From an uncultured Porphyromonadaceae bacterium (GTDB taxonomy: Bacteria > Bacteroidota > Bacteroidia > Bacteroidales > Muribaculaceae): 12,537 nt of DNA. Every line of letters begins with the position of its first letter. The first letter of the stretch is position 1. Position numbers and translations under genes: made by a program. Below are positions 1 to 7,524 of the stretch, one piece after another. The notes under the pieces were generated by a model that was not told the origin of the DNA, did no database searches, and saw only the letters and a program-made list of their open reading frames with translations. Location: NCBI GenBank assembly GCA_905193395.1, contig CAJJOO010000010.1, positions 1-12,537 of the forward strand. The letters are read 5' to 3'.

Positions 1-8
1 GTTATCCC

Positions 9-27
9 GCGGGCGGGGACCGCCCGC
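9..27. repeat. G+C-rich stem-loop downstream of the susCD-type operon
   Basis: A perfect 8-bp inverted repeat (arms 9-16 and 20-27, loop GGA) lies beyond the operon terminator. Neither strand has a T-run after it, so it is not a standard intrinsic terminator. It may belong to a neighbouring transcript outside the window. In such G+C-rich sequence an 8-bp stem can occur by chance. Positions 28-67 show no gene or other clear signal. Confidence 0.35.
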
Positions 28-67
28 TGTCCTTGCGCTGCGGCTATTACTCGGCGGCGGGGGGCAT

Positions 68-99
68 AAAAAAACAACCGCGCGGGGCGCGGTTGTTTT
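68..99 (-). terminator. Intrinsic terminator of the susC-susD-lipoprotein operon
   Basis: The arms 71-82 and 88-99 form a perfect 12-bp stem (AAAACAACCGCG on the plus strand). The loop is 83-87, and C83-G87 can add a thirteenth pair. On the minus strand the stem runs into a tract of seven T (complement of 68-74). It lies about 57 nt after the stop codon of the last operon gene. Read on the plus strand only four T follow, so it acts mainly on leftward transcription. Confidence 0.85.
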
Positions 100-110
100 G
101 GTATCGGGGG

Positions 111-148
111 CGACGGTCGGCGCGGGGAGTGTGCCGCGCTGACCATCG
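111..148 (-). repeat. Long stem-loop just after the operon's last stop codon
   Basis: Arms 115-125 and 134-144 pair at 10 of 11 positions. The exception is 119/140, an A-C mismatch in the minus-strand RNA. Past one further mismatch, three more pairs form between 111-113 and 146-148. The loop is 126-133. It starts 7 nt after the lipoprotein stop codon and has no T-run of its own. With the terminator 12 nt further on, the transcript would end in two consecutive hairpins. A role in 3'-end stability is possible but is inference. Confidence 0.55.
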
Positions 149-155
149 GCTGGGT

Positions 156-2087
156 TTAGCGTACGTGAACGAAGCGGGTTGCGTCCATGGGTGCGGTCGA
201 CAGGGGGAACGAAGCCTGTGCGGGCAGCGCAAACTTGCTCTTCACTGCGTTGTTGATGCGGTTCAGATTGAGTTTGCCGCGGAGAGCAGCGCGAACCTTG
301 GCGGGAGACGACTGCAGGTCTTTCTGAGCGAAGTCGAAGAAGATAACCGCGGTGGGCTTGCTGTTCCAGGTGTAGCCGAAATCTGAATAGTCGCCGTCGT
401 CGCCGATTTCGAGGCTGTAACCGAAGACAGCGGGATTGATGCTGAGGTCACCGTCGTTCCAGGGCTGGGTGATGCCGTTGGCCAGGAGCACTTCGTCGGG
501 AATTTCGAGGCTGGCGAAAGTACCTACGCGGTTACCGATGTAGATGCTTTCTTCGGTGCCCTTGTTGTTCCAGGTGAAGCCGCTGTACTGGGGAACGATC
601 TTCACGAGTTGCTCGTTGGAGGCGTCGATGACGATGTTGGCCTTCTTGGTGTTCAGGTTGCCGATGATTGCGCTGACAGGGCAGTTGGCGGCGGTCCAGG
701 GGCTGACGAGGCGGTAAACGCCGGGATGGTCAAGGTCTTTCTGGGCCTGTGCGAGCCACATCAGGTCGGGGTTGTCGTAGGTAACCTGTTCGCCGGTCTC
801 GCGGTTGGTGAACGACCAGCCGGCTGTAATCCAGGCATCGGTGATTTCAACCACTGCGCAGTTTTCCCAGTTGCCGTCGTCGGCATTACCGCCGGAACCG
901 AAGTTGGCAGTGAAGGAAGTTGCGGCAGCATTCATGGCTTCGTCACCGTCGAGGGTGATGGCCACGGCTACATAGTCGCCGCTTTCGGCGATGGGCACCT
1001 CAACGGTGAGGTTCTTGCCGGGTTCTGCGGAAACGGTGGGAACAGCGCCGGTGAGCATAGCCTGGAGCAGGGCCTGGGGATTCATGTCCTTGCCGATGGC
1101 ATAGATTGCTTCTGTTGCGCTTTCGCCGATGGTGGTGTTGAAGGTTGCAACGACGCTGTCGTCCGGTTTGAAGAGGACGCCGTTGTATTTGATGCTTACG
1201 CTGTAGTCCTTGAATTCACCTACCTGGCATGTTTCGATGCCGTAGGAGCCGTCGAAGTAGGCGAATTTGCCATTTGCGGGGTTGATGACGCAGTAAACCA
1301 CGGCAAGTTCAAAGAGGTTGGTTTCAGGGTCGAAAGTGGAGATATCGTTCTCGGGATCGCCGGTCCAGGTGTACATATCCTGGATGTAGACATCGAGGAG
1401 GCCGATGCCGCTGACATTGATCTGTTCGCCGGTCAGCTGGGGTTCGATATGGCACTTGTTGGTGGTAGCGTCGTAGTCGATATAGAGGTCTACGTTACGT
1501 CCCCAGTGCTGGATGTGGAACAACTTGTGGTTTTCGTTGTCCTGGTCGGTGGCCTGCAGGATGGGCAGGTCAGGGTCAAGACCGTCGAAAACGAAGGCGA
1601 GGTCGTAGGCCCATGTGCAGAGACCGTTGGGACCGAATTCCTTTTCTTCGCCCCAGTTGTAGGCGCGGGTGATGGTGAACTCGATGGAGGTGGAGCCGAA
1701 TTTGTCGGCGGGAGCGTCCTTCAGAGCCAGAGACACGGTGTAGGGGACGTTCGAATCCATCTTGTCGCCGTCGAGAGCGAGGACGATTTCGGCCTCGGAA
1801 GCGTTCTCGGCGAAGGTAACGGCGGCGGGGGCGGTGATGCCTTCGCAGTCGGTACTGAAGACAACTTCGTAGGAAACTGCTTCGGTGAGACCTTCGCGGC
1901 CGACCTTGACGGTGAAGGATTTGTCGGCAGGGAGCACCTGGACGTTGTTGCCCAGTTCGTGGAAGTAGACACCCACGCCGGGGGTACCGGGAGCGTATTC
2001 GCCGTAGTCGTCGGTGGCGTTGCAGGCGCCGAGAGCCAGAGTCATGGCAGTGACGGCCGGGAGCAGTGCATATTTAACGAATTTCAT
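156..2087 (-). CDS. Surface-type lipoprotein of a SusCD-like locus, function unknown
   Basis: A 643-residue exported lipoprotein, third and last gene of the operon, 51 nt after the susD-like gene. Residues 1-21 form a signal peptide ending in a clear lipobox (LGAC, lipid-bearing Cys22). Asp-Asp follows at 26-27, an acidic stretch like those that send Bacteroidota lipoproteins to the cell surface. Residues about 35-140 look like a beta-sandwich domain of the Calx-beta or DUF1735 kind often seen in SusE/F-position proteins; this is by resemblance only. Two later segments, about 157-225 and 438-505, share an aromatic/Trp-rich pattern followed by an isoleucine-rich strand and a PQxxG motif, and may be duplicated modules. 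The last ~50 residues are basic. By position it probably binds the ligand taken up by the neighbouring pair, like SusE/SusF, but no specific family was recognised and the ligand is unknown. Confidence 0.85.
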   Translation of the reverse strand: MKFVKYALLPAVTAMTLALGACNATDDYGEYAPGTPGVGVYFHELGNNVQVLPADKSFTVKVGREGLTEAVSYEVVFSTDCEGITAPAAVTFAENASEAEIVLALDGDKMDSNVPYTVSLALKDAPADKFGSTSIEFTITRAYNWGEEKEFGPNGLCTWAYDLAFVFDGLDPDLPILQATDQDNENHKLFHIQHWGRNVDLYIDYDATTNKCHIEPQLTGEQINVSGIGLLDVYIQDMYTWTGDPENDISTFDPETNLFELAVVYCVINPANGKFAYFDGSYGIETCQVGEFKDYSVSIKYNGVLFKPDDSVVATFNTTIGESATEAIYAIGKDMNPQALLQAMLTGAVPTVSAEPGKNLTVEVPIAESGDYVAVAITLDGDEAMNAAATSFTANFGSGGNADDGNWENCAVVEITDAWITAGWSFTNRETGEQVTYDNPDLMWLAQAQKDLDHPGVYRLVSPWTAANCPVSAIIGNLNTKKANIVIDASNEQLVKIVPQYSGFTWNNKGTEESIYIGNRVGTFASLEIPDEVLLANGITQPWNDGDLSINPAVFGYSLEIGDDGDYSDFGYTWNSKPTAVIFFDFAQKDLQSSPAKVRAALRGKLNLNRINNAVKSKFALPAQASFPLSTAPMDATRFVHVR

Positions 2088-2138
2088 TGTTTTAAATTTT
2101 GATGATTTTACAGTAAGATTGCTGAAATCAGGTGCTGG

Positions 2139-3773
2139 TTACTGCACGGGGGTAGGCATTGCTCCGCCGGGGTTGTTGGTAGCCTCGGTGAGGAGTTTGT
2201 TGGCTGTAACTTCGCTGTTGGGGATAGGATAAACGAGTACGGGATCGTCGGGAGCCACATTGTATGTAACCTGGGCGGGGAAGCCTGCACCGCGACGGTC
2301 GACGCCCTTCTTGAGGCGCATCAGGTCGAAGTAGCTGAGACCTTCACCCCAGAATTCCAGGCGGCGCTGGTTCCAGATTTCGTCGCGGAGTTCGGCGGAA
2401 GTGGTGGCGTTGCAGATGTAGGAGGGGTTGCGGTATGTGGTGACGAAGTTCACGAGGGTAGTCTTGCCGGTTTCGGGCGAGGTCATTGCCTGGGCCTCGG
2501 CGAGAATATAGTACATTTCCTCGACGCGCATCAGGGGAATATCGGAGGCATTGGTCTGCTGGTTAACGACGTCATTGTAGGGGGCGAACTTAACCTGTAC
2601 CAGGGGGCCTGCGCCGGCCGAGGTTACGAAAGCCTGCTGGTCGGCGGTGAGATTGGCCGACATGCCGCTCTCGTCGAGGAACCAGCCGCGGCGCACGTCG
2701 CTGCGGGGAATGGATCTGAACAGCGAGGTGCTGACCCATCTCCATGCACCGACTGCGGCTGCATATCCGTAGCAGAAGGAACCCATGTGCGAGGGGAAGT
2801 TGATGATACCGGTGGTGACACAACGGTCTGTTTCGGCGACGATGATACCCCACATCCAGTTGTGGTCGTCGGCGGTCTGGAAGCCGGGTTCGGAAGCCTC
2901 GGCGAGCGAGAGGGGAGCCTGGCCGAAGAAGTTGATGGCAGACTGTGCGTCGGCGGCAGCGTCGGCCCACTTGGTCATCAGCAGGTTTGCGCGGGCGCGG
3001 AGACCGTAGCATACGGCGAGCGAGGCGAAGCGGTTGGCTTTGTTGCTGACAATTGTCGAGGGAGTGACGGGGTTACCCTGCAGGAAGGAGATTGCCTTTG
3101 TGAGGTCGGCCAGAATCTGGTCGTAAACCTCCTGGACGGTATTGCGTGCGCAGCCGTTGGTGGCGACTTCCTGTTCGTTCTCGTCGGTGAGGATGGGAAC
3201 ACAGAGGGCGGTCTGGTTGCCGTCGTAGGTGAACTGGAAAGTCTGGGCCAGCCACAGGTAACTGTAGGCGCGGAAGGCCAGGCCCTGGGCTGCATAGAAC
3301 TTGTTCTGGTTGGTGGCATCGTCGCTGGCTTCGGGGTCGATGCCGGGGAGGACGGTTGCGAGCAGCGAGTTGCAGGCGCGGATTACCTTGTAGTTATACT
3401 GCCAGGCGATATTGGGGTTATCGGAGGTGACGAGGCAATCGCTCATTTCCTCGGAGGAGAGATACCAGTTGTAGCCGGTGAGGATTGAATACATGTCGAT
3501 GCCGCGCATATCCATCTGCAGGAAGAGCGAGGGGTGACCGAAGTCCCACTGTTCGTTTTGCAGGCCGGATTCGCCGACGATAGAGCCGGCGGCGTCAAGC
3601 ATACCGGCGATACCGGTTACGGCTGCCTGAGCCTTTGTGGGGTCGACAGCGGCGACCTCCTGTTTCTGGTCGGAAGTGACCGTGTTGCCGGTAGGCTGCG
3701 TGTCAAGGTCGTTGCAGGCCGTTGTGAGGGCTCCGGCGAGCAGGGCGGCTAAGATTATATTGTAATTTTTCAT
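2139..3773 (-). CDS. SusD/RagB-family outer-membrane nutrient-binding lipoprotein
   Basis: A 544-residue SusD/RagB homologue, which in this family forms the lid over a SusC transporter and captures substrate at the cell surface. The signal peptide ends at Cys20 (LTTAC), followed by acidic residues. The central helical part, about 210-290, resembles the TPR-like repeats of the family (VQEVYDQILADL). The family's C-terminal signatures are clear: MRVEEMYYILAEAQAM, then RRLEFWGEGLSYFDLMRLKKG at about 470-490, then YPIPNSEV at about 515-522. The length is normal and no damage is seen. The start gives a standard lipoprotein signal. It lies 43 nt after the susC-like gene with an A+T-rich leader and no Shine-Dalgarno sequence, so it is surely co-transcribed. 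The substrate (glycan or peptide) cannot be read from the sequence. Confidence 0.95.
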   Translation of the reverse strand: MKNYNIILAALLAGALTTACNDLDTQPTGNTVTSDQKQEVAAVDPTKAQAAVTGIAGMLDAAGSIVGESGLQNEQWDFGHPSLFLQMDMRGIDMYSILTGYNWYLSSEEMSDCLVTSDNPNIAWQYNYKVIRACNSLLATVLPGIDPEASDDATNQNKFYAAQGLAFRAYSYLWLAQTFQFTYDGNQTALCVPILTDENEQEVATNGCARNTVQEVYDQILADLTKAISFLQGNPVTPSTIVSNKANRFASLAVCYGLRARANLLMTKWADAAADAQSAINFFGQAPLSLAEASEPGFQTADDHNWMWGIIVAETDRCVTTGIINFPSHMGSFCYGYAAAVGAWRWVSTSLFRSIPRSDVRRGWFLDESGMSANLTADQQAFVTSAGAGPLVQVKFAPYNDVVNQQTNASDIPLMRVEEMYYILAEAQAMTSPETGKTTLVNFVTTYRNPSYICNATTSAELRDEIWNQRRLEFWGEGLSYFDLMRLKKGVDRRGAGFPAQVTYNVAPDDPVLVYPIPNSEVTANKLLTEATNNPGGAMPTPVQ

Positions 3774-3816
3774 TGTCTTTGATGTTGTTTTTCGTTAATC
3801 CTATAGAATCAGGCTG

Positions 3817-4452
3817 TTAGAAAGACAGACGGATGCCGCCCGAGAAGCAGCGGATGGGAGAGTAAACGTAGTTGCCGGTAGCGGTGAAGGACTGACGGGG
3901 GTCAAGACCCTTGCGCTTGCTCCAGAGGGCAACGTTCTCGGCCGAGAAGTATACGCGTACATTGTGCAGGAAGGCCTTCTTGGTGATGTTCTCCGGGATG
4001 GTGTATCCGACGGTGATGTTGTTGAGGGCCAGGTAGTCGCTCGATTTGAGGAAGCGGTCGCAGAAGTATGTGGTATACTGGTCGGAGGTGGAGAGACGGG
4101 GCACGTCGGTGTAGCGGTTTTCGGGAGTCCACGCATTGAGGAGGTCCTTGTGGAAGTTCAGACCGAGGTCGCCGACACCGGTACCCATCGTCATTACGTA
4201 GGTGTTGTCGTAAACCTTGCCGCCGAACTGGTAGGAGAAGTTGATGGCGAAGTCGAAGCCGTAGGCCTTGACGCTTGCGCCGAAACCGCCGTAGCCCTTG
4301 GGCATGAGGTTGCCGGTCTTGACGCGGTTGCTGGTACGTGCGTCGGTGGCGTTGGTGGTGGTGTATTCTTCACCCCACTGGAGGATGCCGTCGACGGATA
4401 CCTGCTGGCCGTTTTCGTCTTTGATGGGTTTGCGGGCCCAGTAGAGAGCCAT
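3817..4452 (-). CDS. SusC-like TonB-dependent transporter, out-of-frame C-terminal part
   Basis: This is the end of the beta-barrel of the SusC/RagA-like transporter, in a different frame from the first part. The first ATG in this frame is at 4452, but similarity starts earlier. The frame is open from 4530, and the family-typical stretch YQFYITKYAGVDPETG begins at 4500. That stretch usually follows the Gly-Glu at the end of the upstream part. The reading ends in GGIRLSF, a typical last barrel strand with a terminal Phe. No ribosome-binding or promoter signal suggests independent translation, and a fragment of this kind would not fold as a barrel alone. It is best read as the 3' end of one gene spanning 3817-7097. 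If the break is real, the C-terminal barrel strands are lost. Confidence 0.85.
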   Translation of the reverse strand: MALYWARKPIKDENGQQVSVDGILQWGEEYTTTNATDARTSNRVKTGNLMPKGYGGFGASVKAYGFDFAINFSYQFGGKVYDNTYVMTMGTGVGDLGLNFHKDLLNAWTPENRYTDVPRLSTSDQYTTYFCDRFLKSSDYLALNNITVGYTIPENITKKAFLHNVRVYFSAENVALWSKRKGLDPRQSFTATGNYVYSPIRCFSGGIRLSF

Positions 4453-4502
4453 ACCGGTTTCGGGATCTACACCGGCATATTTGGTGATGTAGAACTGGTA
4501 CC

Positions 4503-4533
4503 TCAGCCTCGGGCGCCGCTTCGCTCCCCTTCA
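4503..4533 (-). other. Frameshift site inside the susC-like gene
   Basis: The upstream frame runs to a TGA at 4503-4505, and the downstream frame is closed by a TGA at 4531-4533. A single frame change must therefore fall between them. The whole gene, 3817-7097, is 3281 nt, two more than a multiple of three, so one missing base or two extra bases explains it. Between the last plausible family residues (HEGE) and the resumed YQFY lie 29 nt of G+C-rich sequence. From general knowledge of the family I expect about two residues there, so roughly 23 nt may be extra. It could be a true mutation, an assembly error or a sequencing error. Confidence 0.8.
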
Positions 4534-7097
4534 CCTTCGTGGAAGATGCGGTTGCCGTTAATCCAGTCGCCCTGGGCGTTGAGGATGTCGGGTGAGAGTT
4601 CGAGAACCTTGTTCTGGGGAAGGGTGAGGTTGGCGAAGATGTCGACGGTGACGTCCTTGGTGTTGACGGGACGGTAGTTGAGTTCGATTTCAAAACCGTT
4701 GTTGCGCATCGCGCCGACGTTCATGGGCATTGTGCTGTAGCCGAGCGAGGGAGCGACGGGGATGTTGAAGAGCATGTCGGTCACCTTGCGCTGGTAGTAT
4801 TCGGCGGTACCGGAGAGCATGCCTTTGAAGAACGAGAAGTCGAAACCGACGTTGATGTTGTTCGATGTTTCCCAGGTGATGTCGGGGTTACCCTTGTAGG
4901 TGAGCTGGGCGTCGTTGAACACGCCGTCGGCACCTGTCAGACGGTACTGGTCGAGGTAGGGATAGTAGTTCTTGAGGTTATCGTTACCGTTCTGTCCGTA
5001 GGAGAACTTGAACTTGAGCATGTCGACGTTGTCGAAATCCTGCATGAAACTTTCCTTGGCGATTTCCCAGGCTACGGAAGCGGACCAGAAGTTACCCCAG
5101 CGGTGGTCGGGGTGGAAGCGCGAGGAGGCGTCGCGACGGAACGAACCCATCAGGAAGTAGCGTTCGGCGTAGTTGTATTTGGCACGCATGAAGAGACCGC
5201 GTGTGGCGTAGGAAGTGGATGAGCCGTAGCCTGCGCGCTGGTCGATGGTGTTGCTGACAGCCCACTGGCCGGGGTTGTAGAGGTTGTTGCCGACGGCCTG
5301 AACGTTTTCGCTGTTGAGCGAGTAACTTTCGTAACCGAGCATCAGGGCGGCGTTGTGCACGTCGTTGAAGGTGCGCTGATATTCGGCGAGGAACTGTGCG
5401 TTGATGCTGCGGAGGCGGCTTGCTACCTGGACAGCCTGACCGCCCATGTCGGCCATCTGACCGTAGAGACCGTTGGAGATGACGTGGTTGCGGGTGTTGT
5501 CAACGAAGTAACCGAGGCTTGCGTTGACGGTGAGGCCCTTCACGGGAGTCAGAAGCGCATACCATTTGGAGTCGAGGATATCCATGAGGGATTCATCGAG
5601 GTTGTAGGCGAGGTCGCCGATGGGGTTCGACATGGACATCACGTTACGTGCGTTGCCAACCTGGTTGTCGCCATAGTCGTAGATGGGCTTGCCATAGGAG
5701 GCGTTGTACATGATGTTGCCCTGGCTGTCGCGCTGGTAGATGGGATAGACGGGGGCAAGGAAGTTGGCCATGTAGAAGGCGTTGGTGGTGTTGCCGGAGT
5801 CGGTCTGGCCGCCGGGATAGCCGCTGTTCACATATGTGTAAGCGACATTGGCGCCGAGTTTCAGCCATTTCTTAACCTGATAGTCGACGGCGATACGGGT
5901 GTTGAGGCGCTGATAGTGCGAACCCTCGATAAGACCTTCGTCGCTGAGGTAAGAACCGGTGAAGTAGTACGTCAGACGGTCGTTGCCGCCGGAAACGCTG
6001 AGGTTATATTCCTGACGGAGACCGTGGCCGATGATGTCGCTCCAGTCGTCGCCGACGAGGTAGTAACCGAGATTATTTACGTATCCGGGAGTAGCATTGG
6101 GGTTGAACTTGCCGTCGGTGCCGATGATGCTCTGTCCGGCGGGAGCGGTCCAGGTCTGGTAGCCGAGTGAGGGCCAGAGTTGGCCGAGGGCGTACTGGTG
6201 CGAGGAAGCGGCGAGTTCGGGAGACATTACGATGTGGTTGATGCCGTTTTCGTCCTTTGTAGTACCGTAGTTGGCTACGTTGGTCATATAGTGGGCAGCG
6301 TATATCTGTTCGAGATACTGGCGGGGGTCGGTGATTACATCGTAGTTGCCGAGAGCGCGGCTGTTGTGGCCCCAGCGTGCGTCGAGGGTGACGCGTGCTT
6401 CGCCTTCGCTGCCGCGTTTGGTGGTGATGAGGATCACACCGTTGGCACCGCGGGCGCCGTAGAGGGCGGTGGAGGCGGCGTCCTTGAGGACAGTCATGGC
6501 TTCGATGTCAGTGGTAGGAATAGTGGCGAGGTCGCCGTTGTAGGGCACACCGTCCACAACGTAGAGGGGCTCTGTGCTGGCGTTGATGGAGCCGACACCA
6601 CGGATCATCACCGAGGGCTGCTCGCCGGGCTGGCCGTTGCTGCTGAGGGTCTGCACACCTGCCACGCGACCGGTGAGGGCGCTGGTGGCGGTGGTGACGA
6701 GAGCATCCTCAAGTTGGTCGGCCTTCACCACGGAAGCGGAACCGGTGTATTCGGATCTCTTGGCTGTACCGTAGGCAACGGCGATGACGTCGTCGAGAAC
6801 AGTGCTCTGCGGAACCAGGCGAATCATGAGTTTGCCGTCTGTGATGTCAACATTCTGGGTCTGGTAGCCAATATAGGTGACAACCAGTTGCCGTGTTGAA
6901 GCGGGCACGACGATGGAAAAGTCGCCGTCCACGTCAGTAGCGACGCCGGTGGCGCTGCCGGCTGCTTTTACGGAAGCGCTGATCAGAGGGTCTCCGTTGA
7001 CGGCATCGACGACGGTACCTTTGACGGTGCGCGTCTGGGCCGACGCACATAGACCGATAGAAAGTACTGCCACGAGTAAAAGAAACAGCTTTTTCAT
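4503..7097 (-). CDS. SusC/RagA-family TonB-dependent transporter, N-terminal part (frameshifted gene)
   Basis: The first 864 codons of an outer-membrane transporter that would total about 1093 residues with the downstream part. SusC proteins import ligands captured by SusD, powered by TonB. The start at 7097 is chosen because it gives a good signal peptide (MKKLFLLLVAVLSIG, cleavage after ASA at residue 20) and lies ~85 nt after a strong promoter; the longer frame to 7202 begins upstream of the -7 box. Residues about 25-100 form the CarboxypepD_reg-like domain. The plug follows, with DDVIAVAYGT at 102-111 and the SusC/RagA signature DAASTALYGARGANGVILIT at 206-225. The barrel follows. The last residues after HEGE are out-of-frame sequence, so the product as sequenced lacks its final barrel strands. 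It is the first gene of the operon. Confidence 0.93.
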   Translation of the reverse strand: MKKLFLLLVAVLSIGLCASAQTRTVKGTVVDAVNGDPLISASVKAAGSATGVATDVDGDFSIVVPASTRQLVVTYIGYQTQNVDITDGKLMIRLVPQSTVLDDVIAVAYGTAKRSEYTGSASVVKADQLEDALVTTATSALTGRVAGVQTLSSNGQPGEQPSVMIRGVGSINASTEPLYVVDGVPYNGDLATIPTTDIEAMTVLKDAASTALYGARGANGVILITTKRGSEGEARVTLDARWGHNSRALGNYDVITDPRQYLEQIYAAHYMTNVANYGTTKDENGINHIVMSPELAASSHQYALGQLWPSLGYQTWTAPAGQSIIGTDGKFNPNATPGYVNNLGYYLVGDDWSDIIGHGLRQEYNLSVSGGNDRLTYYFTGSYLSDEGLIEGSHYQRLNTRIAVDYQVKKWLKLGANVAYTYVNSGYPGGQTDSGNTTNAFYMANFLAPVYPIYQRDSQGNIMYNASYGKPIYDYGDNQVGNARNVMSMSNPIGDLAYNLDESLMDILDSKWYALLTPVKGLTVNASLGYFVDNTRNHVISNGLYGQMADMGGQAVQVASRLRSINAQFLAEYQRTFNDVHNAALMLGYESYSLNSENVQAVGNNLYNPGQWAVSNTIDQRAGYGSSTSYATRGLFMRAKYNYAERYFLMGSFRRDASSRFHPDHRWGNFWSASVAWEIAKESFMQDFDNVDMLKFKFSYGQNGNDNLKNYYPYLDQYRLTGADGVFNDAQLTYKGNPDITWETSNNINVGFDFSFFKGMLSGTAEYYQRKVTDMLFNIPVAPSLGYSTMPMNVGAMRNNGFEIELNYRPVNTKDVTVDIFANLTLPQNKVLELSPDILNAQGDWINGNRIFHEGEGERSGARG

Positions 7098-7182
7098 ACA
7101 AAAATTAGTTAGACATAAATGAAATGAAATAATATTCTCGGTTTTTGAAGCAATCCGACCATACATGGAGGGATAATTTTTG

Positions 7183-7216
7183 CAAAGATATGTAATTTTC
7201 AATAATATTAATCAAA
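7183..7216 (-). promoter_or_regulatory. Promoter of the susC-susD-lipoprotein operon
   Basis: On the minus strand a perfect -7 box TATCTTTG (complement of 7183-7190) follows a -33 box TTTG (complement of 7213-7216) after exactly 22 nt. This is the known Bacteroides housekeeping pattern TTTG / TAnnTTTG. Transcription should start near 7176-7180 and leave a leader of about 80 nt before the ATG at 7097. The leader is A+T-rich and has no Shine-Dalgarno sequence, as usual in this phylum. Confidence 0.75.
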
Positions 7217-7240
7217 AATCGGAAGAAAATTTTCGATTTT
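7215..7240. promoter_or_regulatory. Inverted repeat abutting the susC -33 box, possible operator
   Basis: The arms AAAATCG (7215-7221) and CGATTTT (7234-7240) form a 7-bp inverted repeat with a 12-nt spacer, directly upstream of and slightly overlapping the -33 box. The spacer itself contains most of a GAAAATTTTC palindrome (7225-7234). The place suits a dimeric regulator acting on the operon. The A+T-rich context makes chance repeats likely, so the support is modest. Confidence 0.3.
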
Positions 7241-7391
7241 AACATTTATAACGTCACAAAATTAACGTTTTTAATTCAAAATTGTAGGCGGCTGCCGGAG
7301 TAAAATGCAATGGGACAGCAGATTGTGGGGCTGTCGGTTTTATTTTGTAAAACAATGCTCTGCGGCATATTCCGTGGCCCTCGGCACCTTT

Positions 7392-7432
7392 GCGCCGGGG
7401 AGAAGGACGGCGGCGGAAATTTTGCCCGGCGC
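7392..7432. promoter_or_regulatory. Inverted repeat at the DUF4494-yggS promoter
   Basis: The arms GCGCCGGG (7392-7399) and CCCGGCGC (7425-7432) are perfect complements separated by 25 nt. The right arm begins immediately after the -33 TTTG, inside the promoter spacer. It could be a protein-binding site or a fortuitous G+C-rich repeat. No regulator is known for this promoter, and no T-run follows that would make it a terminator. Confidence 0.3.
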
Positions 7433-7454
7433 GTGAAATTTTTTACTAACTTTG
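7421..7454 (+). promoter_or_regulatory. Promoter of the DUF4494-yggS operon
   Basis: The -33 box TTTG (7421-7424) and a perfect -7 box TAACTTTG (7447-7454) are separated by 22 nt, the same spacing as in the divergent susC promoter. Transcription should begin near 7460 and leave a leader of about 65 nt before the ATG at 7525. The leader ends in an A-rich stretch (AAGAAAA) right before the start codon, typical of Bacteroidota initiation regions. Confidence 0.75.
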
Positions 7455-7524
7455 CAGTCGCGGTGACCGGCATGGATGCGGGCCACCGGAATACGTACAC
7501 ATATTATATATAAGATTAAGAAAA

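Larger units (their letters stand above)
7098..7524. other. Divergent intergenic region with two promoters
   Basis: A 427-bp region between the leftward susC-like gene and the rightward DUF4494 gene. It is A+T-rich at 7100-7290 and G+C-richer at 7290-7440. It holds one well-formed Bacteroidota promoter in each direction, and an inverted repeat next to each. A weak 6-bp stem at 7314-7335 was also seen. I see no convincing small gene; the short open frames here overlap the promoters and have no family resemblance. No regulator gene lies nearby to match the possible operators. Confidence 0.7.

Noticed and set aside
609..2102. A 497-codon open frame on the plus strand opposite the third lipoprotein
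   Set aside because: It mirrors the codon pattern of the real gene, is rich in Gly, Val and Asp, and has no family motifs; the minus-strand frame has a clear lipoprotein signal and operon context.
4503..4533. Programmed ribosomal frameshifting in the susC-like gene
   Set aside because: I see no classic slippery heptamer with a clear downstream pseudoknot, and SusC proteins are not known to use frameshifting.
7098..7202. A longer N-terminus for the susC-like protein starting at 7202
   Set aside because: That start lies upstream of the -7 box, and the extra 35 residues would bury the signal peptide that begins at 7097.
7257..7264. A second TAnnTTTG match (TAATTTTG) on the minus strand upstream of susC
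   Set aside because: No TTTG lies at the right distance upstream; the nearest is only 12 nt away. The box at 7183-7190 has the correct partner.
7314..7335. GACAGC/GCTGTC stem followed by a T-rich stretch
   Set aside because: Only a 6-bp stem with a 10-nt loop and a broken T-run, and no plus-strand gene upstream to terminate.
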